DNA of 64,000 nt from an uncultured Bacteroidales bacterium. Lineage in GTDB: Bacteria; Bacteroidota; Bacteroidia; Bacteroidales; Muribaculaceae. A program made the position numbers and the translations under genes. A model generated the notes under the pieces. It searched no databases. It was not told where the DNA came from and saw nothing but the letters and a program-made list of their open reading frames with translations. How positions within the stretch are numbered: the stretch's first letter is position 1; every line of letters starts with the position of its first letter. Location of the stretch: NCBI GenBank assembly GCA_949289215.1, contig CASENC010000014.1:22088-86087 (forward strand). Direction: 5' to 3'. This document shows, piece after piece, positions 1-8,375 of this stretch.

Positions 1-236
1 TTGAAGAACGCGATGCGCTCTCGGTATTGACAATCGACAGTCGCAATATCCATTACGATGGTGATACACGGCCTCACGCACATTTCCTTTGCCGCCGGTG
101 CAAGCAAATATTTGATGTGCCCATGCCGCAAGGCAGTGCCGATGAAGTACCGGCAACACCGGCAGGCTTCAAGGTCGAGCATACACACTTGTATTACGAT
201 GGGCTTTGTGACAGGTGTAGGGCCGATGAGAACTGA
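1..236 (+). CDS. Fur-family (PerR-like) transcriptional regulator, 3' part
   Basis: This is the C-terminal part of a Fur/PerR-family repressor; the gene begins before the window and is read in frame from base 3. The visible part has the family's dimerisation and metal-binding region: a DGD-x-RPHAHF-type segment rich in His, a CRRC pair soon after it, and a second pair, CDRC, next to the C-terminus, which in the family hold a structural zinc. About 77 residues are visible, half of a typical Fur protein; the winged-helix half lies upstream. It ends 50 bases before a rubrerythrin gene. A PerR-type peroxide sensor next to a peroxide-scavenging rubrerythrin is a common pairing, so PerR is more likely than iron-sensing Fur, but the metal-selective residues cannot be fully checked from this fragment. 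Confidence 0.85.
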   Translation, partial: EERDALSVLTIDSRNIHYDGDTRPHAHFLCRRCKQIFDVPMPQGSADEVPATPAGFKVEHTHLYYDGLCDRCRADEN

Positions 237-286
237 AAACGAGATAGTTAAAGATATAAGTTTACAATTTAAAAAATTACACTACT

Positions 287-838
287 ATGGCAAAGAAATT
301 TATCTGCACAGTTTGCGGTTATGTTTATGAAGGTGAAGAAGCTCCGGCTAAATGCCCGCAATGCGGCGTTCCTGCAAGCAAGTTCAAGGAAGTTGACGAA
401 AGCGAAGAAGTAACCTTCGTTCAAGAGCACGTAATCGGCGTAGCCAAGGGTTGCGACGAAGAGATGATTAAGGACCTTAATGCTCACTTCAACGGTGAAT
501 GTACCGAAGTTGGTATGTACCTTGCAATGTCGCGCCAGGCCGACCGCGAAGGTTATCCCGAAATTGCCGAGGCTTTCAAGCGTTATGCTTGGGAAGAGGC
601 TGAACACGCTGCCAAGTTTGCCGAATTGCTCGGCGACGTGGTATGGGATACCAAGACCAACGTTTACAAGCGTATGCTTGCCGAGGCCGGTGCCAATGCC
701 GACAAGTTCCGCATTGCAAAGCGTGCAAAGGAACTCAACCTTGATGCCATCCACGACACAGTTCACGAAATGGCCAAGGATGAGGCTCGCCACGGCAAGG
801 GCTTTGAAGGCCTTTACAACCGTTACTTCAAGAAGTAA
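287..838 (+). CDS. Rubrerythrin with N-terminal rubredoxin domain (reverse rubrerythrin)
   Basis: This is a non-haem di-iron peroxidase that reduces hydrogen peroxide in the cytoplasm of anaerobes. The 183-residue protein starts with a rubredoxin-like domain (C7-x2-C10 and C23-x2-C26, about residues 1-35) that binds one iron. A ferritin-like four-helix domain follows, with di-iron ligand motifs GECTE near residue 70, EEAEH near 105 and DEARH near 165. Having the rubredoxin domain at the N-terminus is the reverse of the classical order. It follows a Fur/PerR-type gene by 50 bases with no terminator seen between them, so the two may be co-transcribed and peroxide-induced. A strong hairpin follows it. 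Confidence 0.93.
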   Translation: MAKKFICTVCGYVYEGEEAPAKCPQCGVPASKFKEVDESEEVTFVQEHVIGVAKGCDEEMIKDLNAHFNGECTEVGMYLAMSRQADREGYPEIAEAFKRYAWEEAEHAAKFAELLGDVVWDTKTNVYKRMLAEAGANADKFRIAKRAKELNLDAIHDTVHEMAKDEARHGKGFEGLYNRYFKK

Positions 839-860
839 GATATAAAAAGGCAGAACAATT

Positions 861-905
861 AAATGGGCAGTTCCCGGAATTTTTTTCGGAGACTGCCCAT
901 TTTGT
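861..905. terminator. Bidirectional intrinsic terminator
   Basis: A hairpin with arms TGGGCAG and CTGCCCA (outer bases AAA/TTT also pair) lies between the rubrerythrin gene and the convergent BACON gene. It has A-rich and T-rich flanks, so it can serve both strands. Confidence 0.8.
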
Positions 906-934
906 TTATGGTGGGGATAAAATGTATGTGGCAA

Positions 935-2488
935 TTACCAGCCCGAAGTGAACGTGAATGTGTTGTTATTGTTTCGGGTGAGCTGGTTGTCGTTGTCGTC
1001 ATAAATTACCACGTCGAACGAGAGTGTGCCGTTGAAACCCGGCGCCATGTTGAGTGACGTGTACGGCAGGAATAGCGTCCATGTGCAGATGCTCGATTCA
1101 TACGACATATAATCGTCTTCGCTCACGTGTACCTGTCCGCCATAGCCGTTGTTGAGCTGGGTCACATTGTCGGCATAGTAGAACCATGCGGTTGCCGTCA
1201 CCTTGCGGCTGAGCATATTGTCAACCTGGAATTTCAGGTGTATTTTCATACCTTTTTGGTAGCCTACAAACACGTTGTGGTCAACAGTGATGCTCTGGAT
1301 TTCGGCAGCGGGGCCACCGCCATCTTGCTCTATATTGATGCGCACTTCCTCGTCGCCGCAAGTGATTTTCATCCAGTCGCTGCGTGACGATGACGATGTA
1401 TTTGGTTCGCAATACAGGGTGAACGATGTGTTGGATATGCTTGTTACGGTGCAGAATGAAGGCACTCCCCAGGTGTCCACGTCGTCACCATCGGTCGAGA
1501 TGGTGAATGTGCGCGAACCGCCATCAGAATCGAATGAGACGTCAACCGACGATGAATACCCGTCCACTCGCAGGTAGGTGGCACCGCGAGAATATATATA
1601 GGCATATCCTGAATATGCCTTGCTGCCATCAATCCAAATTTCATAGGTGTAGGTGCCGGCCGGATAAAGGCTTTGGTCGTTGTTGCCCCATCCTCCCAAG
1701 TAGGCCGTGTTGCCGGAGCCCGGTTTGAAGGTTACATCGCGCTGGCGAGTGTAGCCCGAAGGCGAACTGCTGCCGGTGTCTAATGTTCCGTCGGGTTTGT
1801 AAATTTTGATTTTCACCGTTTTCTCTACTTCCGATGCCGGGCCGTTGTAGGTTATTTTTGCCGACAGGTATCTCATGTCGGCAGAGTAGAGGGTGGAGCC
1901 ATAGCTGTTAAGGTAATCACCGTCATAATTGGTGTTGGCAAACTCGATGCCGGTGATTTCAAGCCGGGCTTGGCGACCGGCCGCCTGCGAGACGTTGACG
2001 CGCACTGTGTGGCCGCCTGCGTTGACGTTGAACCAGTCGTCGCGTCCCGACGAGTAACCATTGGCATCACACACGATGGTTATCGACGATGATGAAATAC
2101 TCCTCACCGTAATCCATGATGGCAGTGCCGTGGCAGTTGGGGTGCCTTGATTGGTAGATATCGACAAGGTGCGAGTACCGCCCGAGCCGGGGAAGCTGAT
2201 TGAAGTGGAGCTGCTGTTGCCGTTGACGGTGAGGCGTGGCGACAATTCGTTGATGCGGTTGTCGCACTTGCGTACACCCTCGTTGATGGCGGCCAGGTGC
2301 TCGGCCTCCACATAACCCACGTCAAACTTGGCCGACTGGAACTTCTTCTTGGCAGCCTGGTATTGTGCCACGGTCGAAGCCTGTTGGTACATGGCTTGGG
2401 CCTCGTTCAGGGTTTTGTTGATACCTGCAAGGCACTCGATGGTGCATAGCACCATTATAAGCAGGAATGAGGTAATGCGTTGCTTCAT
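935..2488 (-). CDS. Secreted BACON-domain protein, last gene of the kinase/FHA operon
   Basis: This is a 517-residue exported protein with a signal peptide (about residues 1-22, ending ...ECLAG). A short helical region follows (25-80). Two BACON-like beta-sandwich domains can be seen at about 85-165 and 305-390: each has an FPGSGG- or FDSDGG-type start, a TF(S)IST strand, and ends in a V(N)-I/V-x-Q strand. Between and after them are other beta-rich regions with alternating hydrophobic residues. BACON domains (Bacteroidetes-Associated Carbohydrate-binding Often N-terminal) usually accompany glycan-active or surface enzymes, but no catalytic domain is visible. The start lies 7 bases after the stop of a Ser/Thr kinase gene, so it belongs to that operon. 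Its role there is unknown; binding an envelope or host glycan is possible. Confidence 0.8.
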   Translation of the reverse strand: MKQRITSFLLIMVLCTIECLAGINKTLNEAQAMYQQASTVAQYQAAKKKFQSAKFDVGYVEAEHLAAINEGVRKCDNRINELSPRLTVNGNSSSTSISFPGSGGTRTLSISTNQGTPTATALPSWITVRSISSSSITIVCDANGYSSGRDDWFNVNAGGHTVRVNVSQAAGRQARLEITGIEFANTNYDGDYLNSYGSTLYSADMRYLSAKITYNGPASEVEKTVKIKIYKPDGTLDTGSSSPSGYTRQRDVTFKPGSGNTAYLGGWGNNDQSLYPAGTYTYEIWIDGSKAYSGYAYIYSRGATYLRVDGYSSSVDVSFDSDGGSRTFTISTDGDDVDTWGVPSFCTVTSISNTSFTLYCEPNTSSSSRSDWMKITCGDEEVRINIEQDGGGPAAEIQSITVDHNVFVGYQKGMKIHLKFQVDNMLSRKVTATAWFYYADNVTQLNNGYGGQVHVSEDDYMSYESSICTWTLFLPYTSLNMAPGFNGTLSFDVVIYDDNDNQLTRNNNNTFTFTSGW

Positions 2489-2495
2489 ATCATTG

Positions 2496-4109
2496 TTATT
2501 CTGATTGTTGACGATAGAAAGTCATGCCGTTGCAACTTAATGTGATATAACGTTGTGCTTGCCCCGGGGTGTCGTTGAGGCTTATTATTACCGATTGGCT
2601 GTTGCCGGGTTGTATGGTTATTTCGGCCTGGCCGGTGACGGCATTGCTTGTGTCGCCGGGGCTTGTGGCTATTTCATAACGTATCACGGCATGGGTGTCG
2701 GTGGTGCATAATCCGTTGTAACTTATATATAATTGCCCGTTGTCGATTTGGGTTGAGGTCACATTCATATATGCACCCGGGCAGTCGTGGCTGTTGGCGA
2801 TGTTGATGAGAGCATTCTTTACTTCATCGGTAAGGGTCAGTGCGGCTGCAATATGGTAGTAAGAGATAGCTGTACCCACATCTTCGGCCACTTCATATTG
2901 TCCACGAGCCGAGCGCATCCATGCATTGTAGGCTGAGTGGAGCTTGTCATCGAGTACACTTTGTGAGATGGGGGATACCTGCATTTCGCTTATGAAAGTG
3001 TAAGTGTCGTTGAAATACTCCAGCGAGTCAAGCAGTTCCTTGGCCTTTAGGAGCGATGCATAATTTTCGGGGCTGCCCATTTCCACATTGTTGTTGTATA
3101 GTGTTGTCAGCCTGTAGTATTGTCCTTTTATGGCTTGCTCCTCCTTGTTCTCGCCTCCGCCCAATACTTTCACGAGCACTACCACTATGGCCACTGCTGC
3201 CACCATGGCCACCATCAACGGCCATTTCTTGCGTGTGGTGACGGGGAGTGTGGCTCCGCCGTTGCCTCCGCCTTCGGTTTCACCGTTTTTCCATTGCTCG
3301 AAGGTGCGGGTATCGCCTTTCATCACGTCACGTGTGTATTCCACCAGTTGCTCGGCGGTGGGACGGTCCCATGTTTCCTTTGCAAGGCAGGCTTGCATGA
3401 GCAGGCTCAGGCGTTCGCTGAAGTTGCTTCCGAGCCCGGGGATTTCGGCACCTGCGTTAAGCATGCCGCCGCCCTGTCCCATGAACGGCAGGTCGCCGGT
3501 GGCAAGTTCGTAGATCGACACCCCGAGCGACCATATGTCGCTTGCCTTTACCGTGAGCGGGTCTTTTAGAAAACGCTCGGGGCCCATGTAGGCTATAGCC
3601 CCTGAACCCACGGCACGTTTCGACTGCTTGCGCAGCGTTGAGCGCATTTTCTTGCTTATGCCGAAGTCGGTAATGAGGAATGTGCCCAAGTCGTCGATAA
3701 GTATATTTTCGGGTTTGATGTCCTGGTGTATGATTTCGTTGCTGTGCAAGTATTTCAGTCCGGCAGCCACGTCGTGGATGAAACGCCATATATCGTCTTC
3801 GGTGGCCGACCCTGCCAATTTCGCAGCTGAGCCGCGCGAGCAATACTTCATGGTGAGGTACGGGCGGTGGTCCCACACGCTGTAGTATTGTGCCGTGAGC
3901 AGGTTCTCGTGATTCAGCCCGAATGCCACCTTGTATTCGTCCCTGAACTCGTCTTGTCCTTGCCGGTCGAGTGAGATATATAATTTTATGGCAATGTCGA
4001 TGCCGATGGTAGTGTCTTCGGCAAGCCATACTTCGCCGAAGCTTCCGCTTCCCTTGAACTCCTTGAGTACATATCGGCCATCGATTACTGTTCCTTCATT
4101 CAGTTCCAT
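2496..4109 (-). CDS. Membrane-anchored Ser/Thr protein kinase (Hanks type, non-RD)
   Basis: This protein phosphorylates Ser/Thr residues at the inner face of the membrane. The 537-residue product has an N-terminal kinase domain (about 12-265): glycine loop G20-x-G-x-F-G, lysine K42 in an IAIK motif, catalytic loop HQDIKPEN (128-135) and DFG (148-150). The arginine of the usual HRD is glutamine, so it is a non-RD kinase, while the catalytic Asp and Asn remain. A single TM segment (about 296-316) follows a glycine-rich linker. A periplasmic part of about 220 residues has no recognised domain, and no PASTA repeats are seen. It lies 9 bases after the PP2C gene, a standard kinase-phosphatase pairing. 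Alternative: a pseudokinase, which is unlikely because K, D, N and DFG are intact. Confidence 0.92.
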   Translation of the reverse strand: MELNEGTVIDGRYVLKEFKGSGSFGEVWLAEDTTIGIDIAIKLYISLDRQGQDEFRDEYKVAFGLNHENLLTAQYYSVWDHRPYLTMKYCSRGSAAKLAGSATEDDIWRFIHDVAAGLKYLHSNEIIHQDIKPENILIDDLGTFLITDFGISKKMRSTLRKQSKRAVGSGAIAYMGPERFLKDPLTVKASDIWSLGVSIYELATGDLPFMGQGGGMLNAGAEIPGLGSNFSERLSLLMQACLAKETWDRPTAEQLVEYTRDVMKGDTRTFEQWKNGETEGGGNGGATLPVTTRKKWPLMVAMVAAVAIVVVLVKVLGGGENKEEQAIKGQYYRLTTLYNNNVEMGSPENYASLLKAKELLDSLEYFNDTYTFISEMQVSPISQSVLDDKLHSAYNAWMRSARGQYEVAEDVGTAISYYHIAAALTLTDEVKNALINIANSHDCPGAYMNVTSTQIDNGQLYISYNGLCTTDTHAVIRYEIATSPGDTSNAVTGQAEITIQPGNSQSVIISLNDTPGQAQRYITLSCNGMTFYRQQSE

Positions 4110-4118
4110 TGTGTGTTA

Positions 4119-5915
4119 TTATTTATCTGGTGTTTTATTTTCGTCGGTTTTAATTTCAAGTTCTTCTCTCTTGTCTTCTTCATCTTCAGCAGGGGTAACC
4201 TCTTTGTCGGATTTCTGTTCGCCGGCCGACCCGGTTTCGTCTGATACGGTAGTCAGCTCGGTTGAGGTTATTTCTTCCTTATTCTGGAGGATTCGTTTCC
4301 CCAAGTTGTTGAGCATTTGGTCGAATGATTTGAAAGTGCCCTCATTGATGAGATTTCTCTCGTCAACTATTTTTTTGTATATTCTTGCAACCAGTTCTTT
4401 GTCTTTGCCTGAAACGCGTGATGACACATCATTAAGCCGAATGATGAAGTGTGCCCTGCGTTGTAGTTGCTTTACCCAGGTGGTCGTGAATGCCATATCC
4501 TTCTGGTCTTTGCACCTTTCTATTTTCCCTGTGACATCGTTGATAAGCCAGTTAAGGCCTGAGTTACCTTTCAGCACGGCTGCAACGGCGGCCACGGCTT
4601 TTTGTTGCTCGGCTTTCCATTCATCAAGGCTGCTTGTGGTTTTTTCCTCCTTGACAGGAGTTTCGGTCACCTTATCCGGCTTGGAGCCGGTTTCGTTTCC
4701 GACTGTTTTTTCAGTTTCAGGTTTCGCCTCGGGAGTGATGTCGGTTCCTGCAACTATGGTGGTAGAGTCTTTTTTCCCGATAGTGTCATTGGTTTGGGTT
4801 ATGCCATCGGGTTGGTCTCCGCCACTGCGTGTGCCTGCCCAGTATGCACCCGCTATGGCTGCCACAACGCACAGTGCTGCTATCCCCCAAATGAGCCACT
4901 TTTTTTTATTGTCGGGTTGTGTCGGTTGGGGGGTGCCTCCGTTATCATTGTTCCCGTTATTGCTGTTATTGTTGTCGATATTTGAGGTGACGCGTGCCAC
5001 GGTGCGCGGTTTCTTTGTTGCACGGCCTGCGCCGTTCATTATCTGGCACAGTATGACGGTCACGTTGTCATACCAGTCGGCACGTTCGGCGGCGCGCATC
5101 AGTGCCTCGCGGCAATTTGTCAGAGTGTCGCAATTGGCGGCGATTATATCTTCGATGGTGTCACCGGGGTAATAGTTGCCGTTTTCATCGAGAGTTTTGC
5201 GATCGCGCAGAACACCGCTCAGGCCGTCGCTGCACAGCAGTATTATGTCGCCGTCACACACGTCAAACTCGCGAGACTCGGGCCGTGCCGAGCCGTTGGG
5301 GTCGCCCAGGCTGCGTGTGACTATGTTCCCCTGCGGGTGCTCGAATGTATCTTCGTAACGAATAACCCCCTGGTTGGCAAGTTCCTGTACATATGAGTGG
5401 TCGCATGACAGTGGTTCGATGCCGTTGAGCGGGTTGTAGCGGTAGGCACGGCTGTCGCCGCACCAGCTCAGTGTCATGTGCCCGTCCACTATCCAAGCAA
5501 GGATTATGGTCGAGCCCATGCCATCGTGTTCGGGGCATGATTTTGCATCTTCTTTTATGCGCCGGTCGGCCTCCTTGATGGTCTGTTCAAGGTATTGGCG
5601 GCGTTTGGTGGCATCGGCGGCCATTCGTGGAGTGATTTTACCCGGGGCGAAAGCCTCTTTAACCGTTTCCACGGCTATTGCCGAGGCCACTTCGCCTGCG
5701 TTCATTCCACCCATTCCGTCGGCTACGGCCATCAGGCATCCGCAATCCGACAGCAATAATTCGGTGTCGGCCTGGCATCGTATAGGTGCGTCGTCGCTAA
5801 GGTCATCGTCGAAGTAGAAGTTGTCTTCGTTGCCATTGAGCGGTGCCGCGGGGTTGAATTTGCCTGCGGCATCGGAATAAGCGACAATGCGGAAAGTTAT
5901 ATTTTTGCTGCTCAT
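4119..5915 (-). CDS. PP2C-family Ser/Thr phosphatase with TM anchor and long periplasmic tail
   Basis: This is a metal-dependent phosphatase likely to reverse the two kinases encoded beside it. In 598 residues the PP2C domain covers about 8-292. Its motifs are intact: NEDN (metal Asp31), ADGMGG (66-70 holds DGMGG), GMGST near 133, GDSRAY near 154, LLCSDGL (D230) and DNVTVI (D283). An Asn-rich linker leads to a single TM segment (about 340-360). The extracytoplasmic tail of about 235 residues is rich in Thr, Glu and Lys with a helical middle part and an acidic end, and I do not recognise a domain in it. It is separated by 3 bases from the preceding secreted-protein gene and by 9 from the kinase gene. 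The architecture, a cytoplasmic catalytic domain with a single TM and a periplasmic tail, mirrors that of the neighbouring kinase. Confidence 0.93.
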   Translation of the reverse strand: MSSKNITFRIVAYSDAAGKFNPAAPLNGNEDNFYFDDDLSDDAPIRCQADTELLLSDCGCLMAVADGMGGMNAGEVASAIAVETVKEAFAPGKITPRMAADATKRRQYLEQTIKEADRRIKEDAKSCPEHDGMGSTIILAWIVDGHMTLSWCGDSRAYRYNPLNGIEPLSCDHSYVQELANQGVIRYEDTFEHPQGNIVTRSLGDPNGSARPESREFDVCDGDIILLCSDGLSGVLRDRKTLDENGNYYPGDTIEDIIAANCDTLTNCREALMRAAERADWYDNVTVILCQIMNGAGRATKKPRTVARVTSNIDNNNSNNGNNDNGGTPQPTQPDNKKKWLIWGIAALCVVAAIAGAYWAGTRSGGDQPDGITQTNDTIGKKDSTTIVAGTDITPEAKPETEKTVGNETGSKPDKVTETPVKEEKTTSSLDEWKAEQQKAVAAVAAVLKGNSGLNWLINDVTGKIERCKDQKDMAFTTTWVKQLQRRAHFIIRLNDVSSRVSGKDKELVARIYKKIVDERNLINEGTFKSFDQMLNNLGKRILQNKEEITSTELTTVSDETGSAGEQKSDKEVTPAEDEEDKREELEIKTDENKTPDK

Positions 5916-5918
5916 GAG

Positions 5919-6785
5919 TTATTTCTTGTTTTTCTTTTTGTTTTTCTCTTTTTTGTCGTCCTTGCTTGAACCTGTGGGGGTGAGTTCGTCTCCTTTCGGA
6001 GCTTCTTTCACCTCTTCATTCCGGCGTTTCGGGATGGCTATTTTCCACGTTCCCTCTTCACCCGGCACCATTACACCACACAGGGTGAAAGTTATTTGCC
6101 CAATGCCGGTTTGGCGCGGCACAATGTATATGCCGCCCCATATCGAGCCTTTCACTTGTGGAGCCTTGACGGCATATTCTGCCGAGTCGGGCGAAAGAGC
6201 CAGCTTGTGGCGGTATATGGTGTGGGTAACCAATGGCTGTGCCGATTGTGTATTGCAACTGTCGATGGGTTGCGGCGATGTTATCCATGCCAGCCAACCA
6301 TCGCACTCGCCGCAGGTGGCAGTGTCGGGCATGAAGCCGTTGCCGCCGAATGTGGTGCTGTCGGGAACCATATACAAGCCCTGTGCAGCCGGTTTTGCAT
6401 CGTGAATGTCGCCGGCAAGTGTTGTCAATGCCGAGTCGGTGAATTCACGATAACGGGTGGTATAGAGAGCCGGTCGGTGGCTTTCGCGGTAACGGTCGAA
6501 GTTTTCGTCATATTCCCACGGGCGTATGGCACAGTCTTGCACGAGCAGTCCGCCGGGAACTTTCACTGCCACCGAGTAGCTTTGCCCGAATTCATTGTTC
6601 CCATACCGTCCGAAGAGTTGGTGCGACACCGTGTCTTCAAGTTGGTAGGCTTGTTCCACTATTACCATTCCGCCGGTGATGGCGTCTTCTACCAATTGCT
6701 GGTTATTGCTTGAAAACATTCCTATGTCGAATTGAGCAAAAATGCTCATAGGAATTAATGTGAATAATAATGCTATCTTTTTCAT
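5919..6785 (-). CDS. Secreted protein of unknown function in the signalling operon
   Basis: I do not recognise this 288-residue protein. It has a clear signal peptide (about 1-18, ending IFAQ). The mature part is probably periplasmic and beta-rich, with a short Cys-containing stretch (TCGECDGW near residue 165) and a charged tail that ends in a run of Lys and Asn. The lysine-rich end could bind peptidoglycan, nucleic acid or membrane surface, but this is speculation. It lies between the FHA-protease gene (10 bases) and the PP2C gene (3 bases), so it is surely part of the same transcript. Confidence 0.75.
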   Translation of the reverse strand: MKKIALLFTLIPMSIFAQFDIGMFSSNNQQLVEDAITGGMVIVEQAYQLEDTVSHQLFGRYGNNEFGQSYSVAVKVPGGLLVQDCAIRPWEYDENFDRYRESHRPALYTTRYREFTDSALTTLAGDIHDAKPAAQGLYMVPDSTTFGGNGFMPDTATCGECDGWLAWITSPQPIDSCNTQSAQPLVTHTIYRHKLALSPDSAEYAVKAPQVKGSIWGGIYIVPRQTGIGQITFTLCGVMVPGEEGTWKIAIPKRRNEEVKEAPKGDELTPTGSSKDDKKEKNKKKNKK

Positions 6786-6795
6786 AAGCTTTGAA

Positions 6796-8352
6796 TTATC
6801 GAATAACGCTAATAGGAACTACGCGACCTTTCTCAAGTGTGCTGCCCGAAAGTATGCCGACAACCGTGTAAGTGTCATTTTCCCACACGAATACCGGTCC
6901 GCCCGAGTTGCCGCTTTGGGTGTCGTCGTTTGAGGTCATGATTGTACCATTCACATCCAGTCCGTCACGTGCGACTTCGGCGTGTGACGAAATCGGCGAC
7001 GGTGCCGAAGGGTCTTCTCCGCCTCGCCCGTAAGGGAAGCCCAATATTTGCAAGTTGGTGCCGATGGGAAGCTTGGTTGATAAATCGGCATCAAAAGGCA
7101 AGCCGCTTTTCGATGTGTTCACCGTTACCCAGTCGGCAGCATCCACCTCCGACTTTTTGAGAGCAACCGTCATGCCGTTTTCAAGTGTTGCGGTTGCAGC
7201 TGCGTCGCCACTGCGGTCGGCATTGCATTGCTTGTTGGTGAACTGTATTTGGTCGCCCGAATTGGATATTGCAAGGAATGTGACTTCGATGTCTCCGCCG
7301 TTATGCACAATGGCATTTTCCATCATCAGGAAGTTGCTGATACGCTCGTCGCCCCAGTTGGCATAATAATAGTACCAGGTTTCGGTGACGTGGCGTGCCG
7401 TTACGAATTTGCCGTTTGATAGCAGGAATCCGGTACCTACCGGTCCGCTCGGTTCGTCGTCAACTTGTACTTCCCCGTTTGGTTGGGTGATTACCGTCTT
7501 TAGTTGGTATATTGCGTAGGTGTAAGGGAAACACTGTTCTTTCAATGCTCCGCTCGGAACACTTCCGCCGCCACCGCCAACCTTTGCTCTTGAAGCCTCT
7601 TCACGTGCTCTGCGGGCTTGTTCCTTGGCCTCGCGAGTCTCTTGTGCCATTTGAGAAAGGCGCTCCTCGTAGCCTTCGATTTTCTTGTTTGTGGCAATCA
7701 ATTCCTGTGTCAGTTGTTCGGCTTTCTGTTGGTTGGTGGAATTTTGTTCTATCAATCCGGCTATTTCTTGTGTCTTTTGTTGCAACTGGTTGTCGAGTGT
7801 CGATATTTTCCAGGTAGCACCGGCAACACACAACACCAATACGCATGCCAGTGTAGTGATGGCTGTCTTGTAGGGGCGCAGTGCCTGCTTGCGGAACAGG
7901 TTGAGGCGCGACGTGAGTCCTATGCTCTTTACCAATCCCTTGTTGCCTTCTGGAACTATGAAGCCCATGCGAGGCCCGTTGGTGGAAAGTTGTATTTCAT
8001 CGCCGTTTTGCAAGTACCATTCGGTTTCCACGCGGTGCCCGTTGAGGTAGGTCGAGTTGGTTTTTGACAGCTGCACCAGTTTCCAGTTGTCGCCGTCCTT
8101 GACAATGGCGGCATGGCGTCGGCTCACCGTGGTAAACGACTCGTCGAAACGTACTTGGCAACTCGGGGCTCGTCCAAGTTCTATTTGGTCAACTATGATG
8201 ATTTGATTCTCTCCGGCTTTGTGGTATTTTGATGAAACTTTGTGTTCCAGCACATAATACCTGCGGCCTCCGGCTCCCATGACCGATTTCATGCCGGCTC
8301 CGATTGATCCTGCAAGCGATCTGCGATATTGGTTCGTGGTCTGTTGTGCCAT
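6796..8352 (-). CDS. FHA-TM-coiled coil-trypsin-like serine protease fusion
   Basis: This 518-residue protein joins a phosphothreonine reader to a protease across the membrane. An FHA domain covers about 52-135, with GRAPSCQVRF (60-69), SRRHA and NSTYLNG motifs intact. A TM segment lies at about 161-180 and a long charged coiled coil at about 184-257. A Gly/Ser linker leads to a chymotrypsin-fold protease domain (about 270-518) with H321 (FVTARHV), probable D407 (AADWV) and S483 (GNSGGP). Topology predicts FHA in the cytoplasm and the protease in the periplasm. I chose the ATG at 8352: the open frame runs further upstream, but only antisense-like residues lie there, overlapping the MotA-like gene. 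The likely role is a protease controlled by phosphorylation of a partner. Confidence 0.9.
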   Translation of the reverse strand: MAQQTTNQYRRSLAGSIGAGMKSVMGAGGRRYYVLEHKVSSKYHKAGENQIIIVDQIELGRAPSCQVRFDESFTTVSRRHAAIVKDGDNWKLVQLSKTNSTYLNGHRVETEWYLQNGDEIQLSTNGPRMGFIVPEGNKGLVKSIGLTSRLNLFRKQALRPYKTAITTLACVLVLCVAGATWKISTLDNQLQQKTQEIAGLIEQNSTNQQKAEQLTQELIATNKKIEGYEERLSQMAQETREAKEQARRAREEASRAKVGGGGGSVPSGALKEQCFPYTYAIYQLKTVITQPNGEVQVDDEPSGPVGTGFLLSNGKFVTARHVTETWYYYYANWGDERISNFLMMENAIVHNGGDIEVTFLAISNSGDQIQFTNKQCNADRSGDAAATATLENGMTVALKKSEVDAADWVTVNTSKSGLPFDADLSTKLPIGTNLQILGFPYGRGGEDPSAPSPISSHAEVARDGLDVNGTIMTSNDDTQSGNSGGPVFVWENDTYTVVGILSGSTLEKGRVVPISVIR

Positions 8353-8375
8353 ATTGAAAAGTGTTACGTTATGTG

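Noticed and set aside
269-934. Minus-strand open frame of 221 codons opposite rubrerythrin
   Set aside because: It runs through the terminator and the rubrerythrin gene, and shows no family resemblance.
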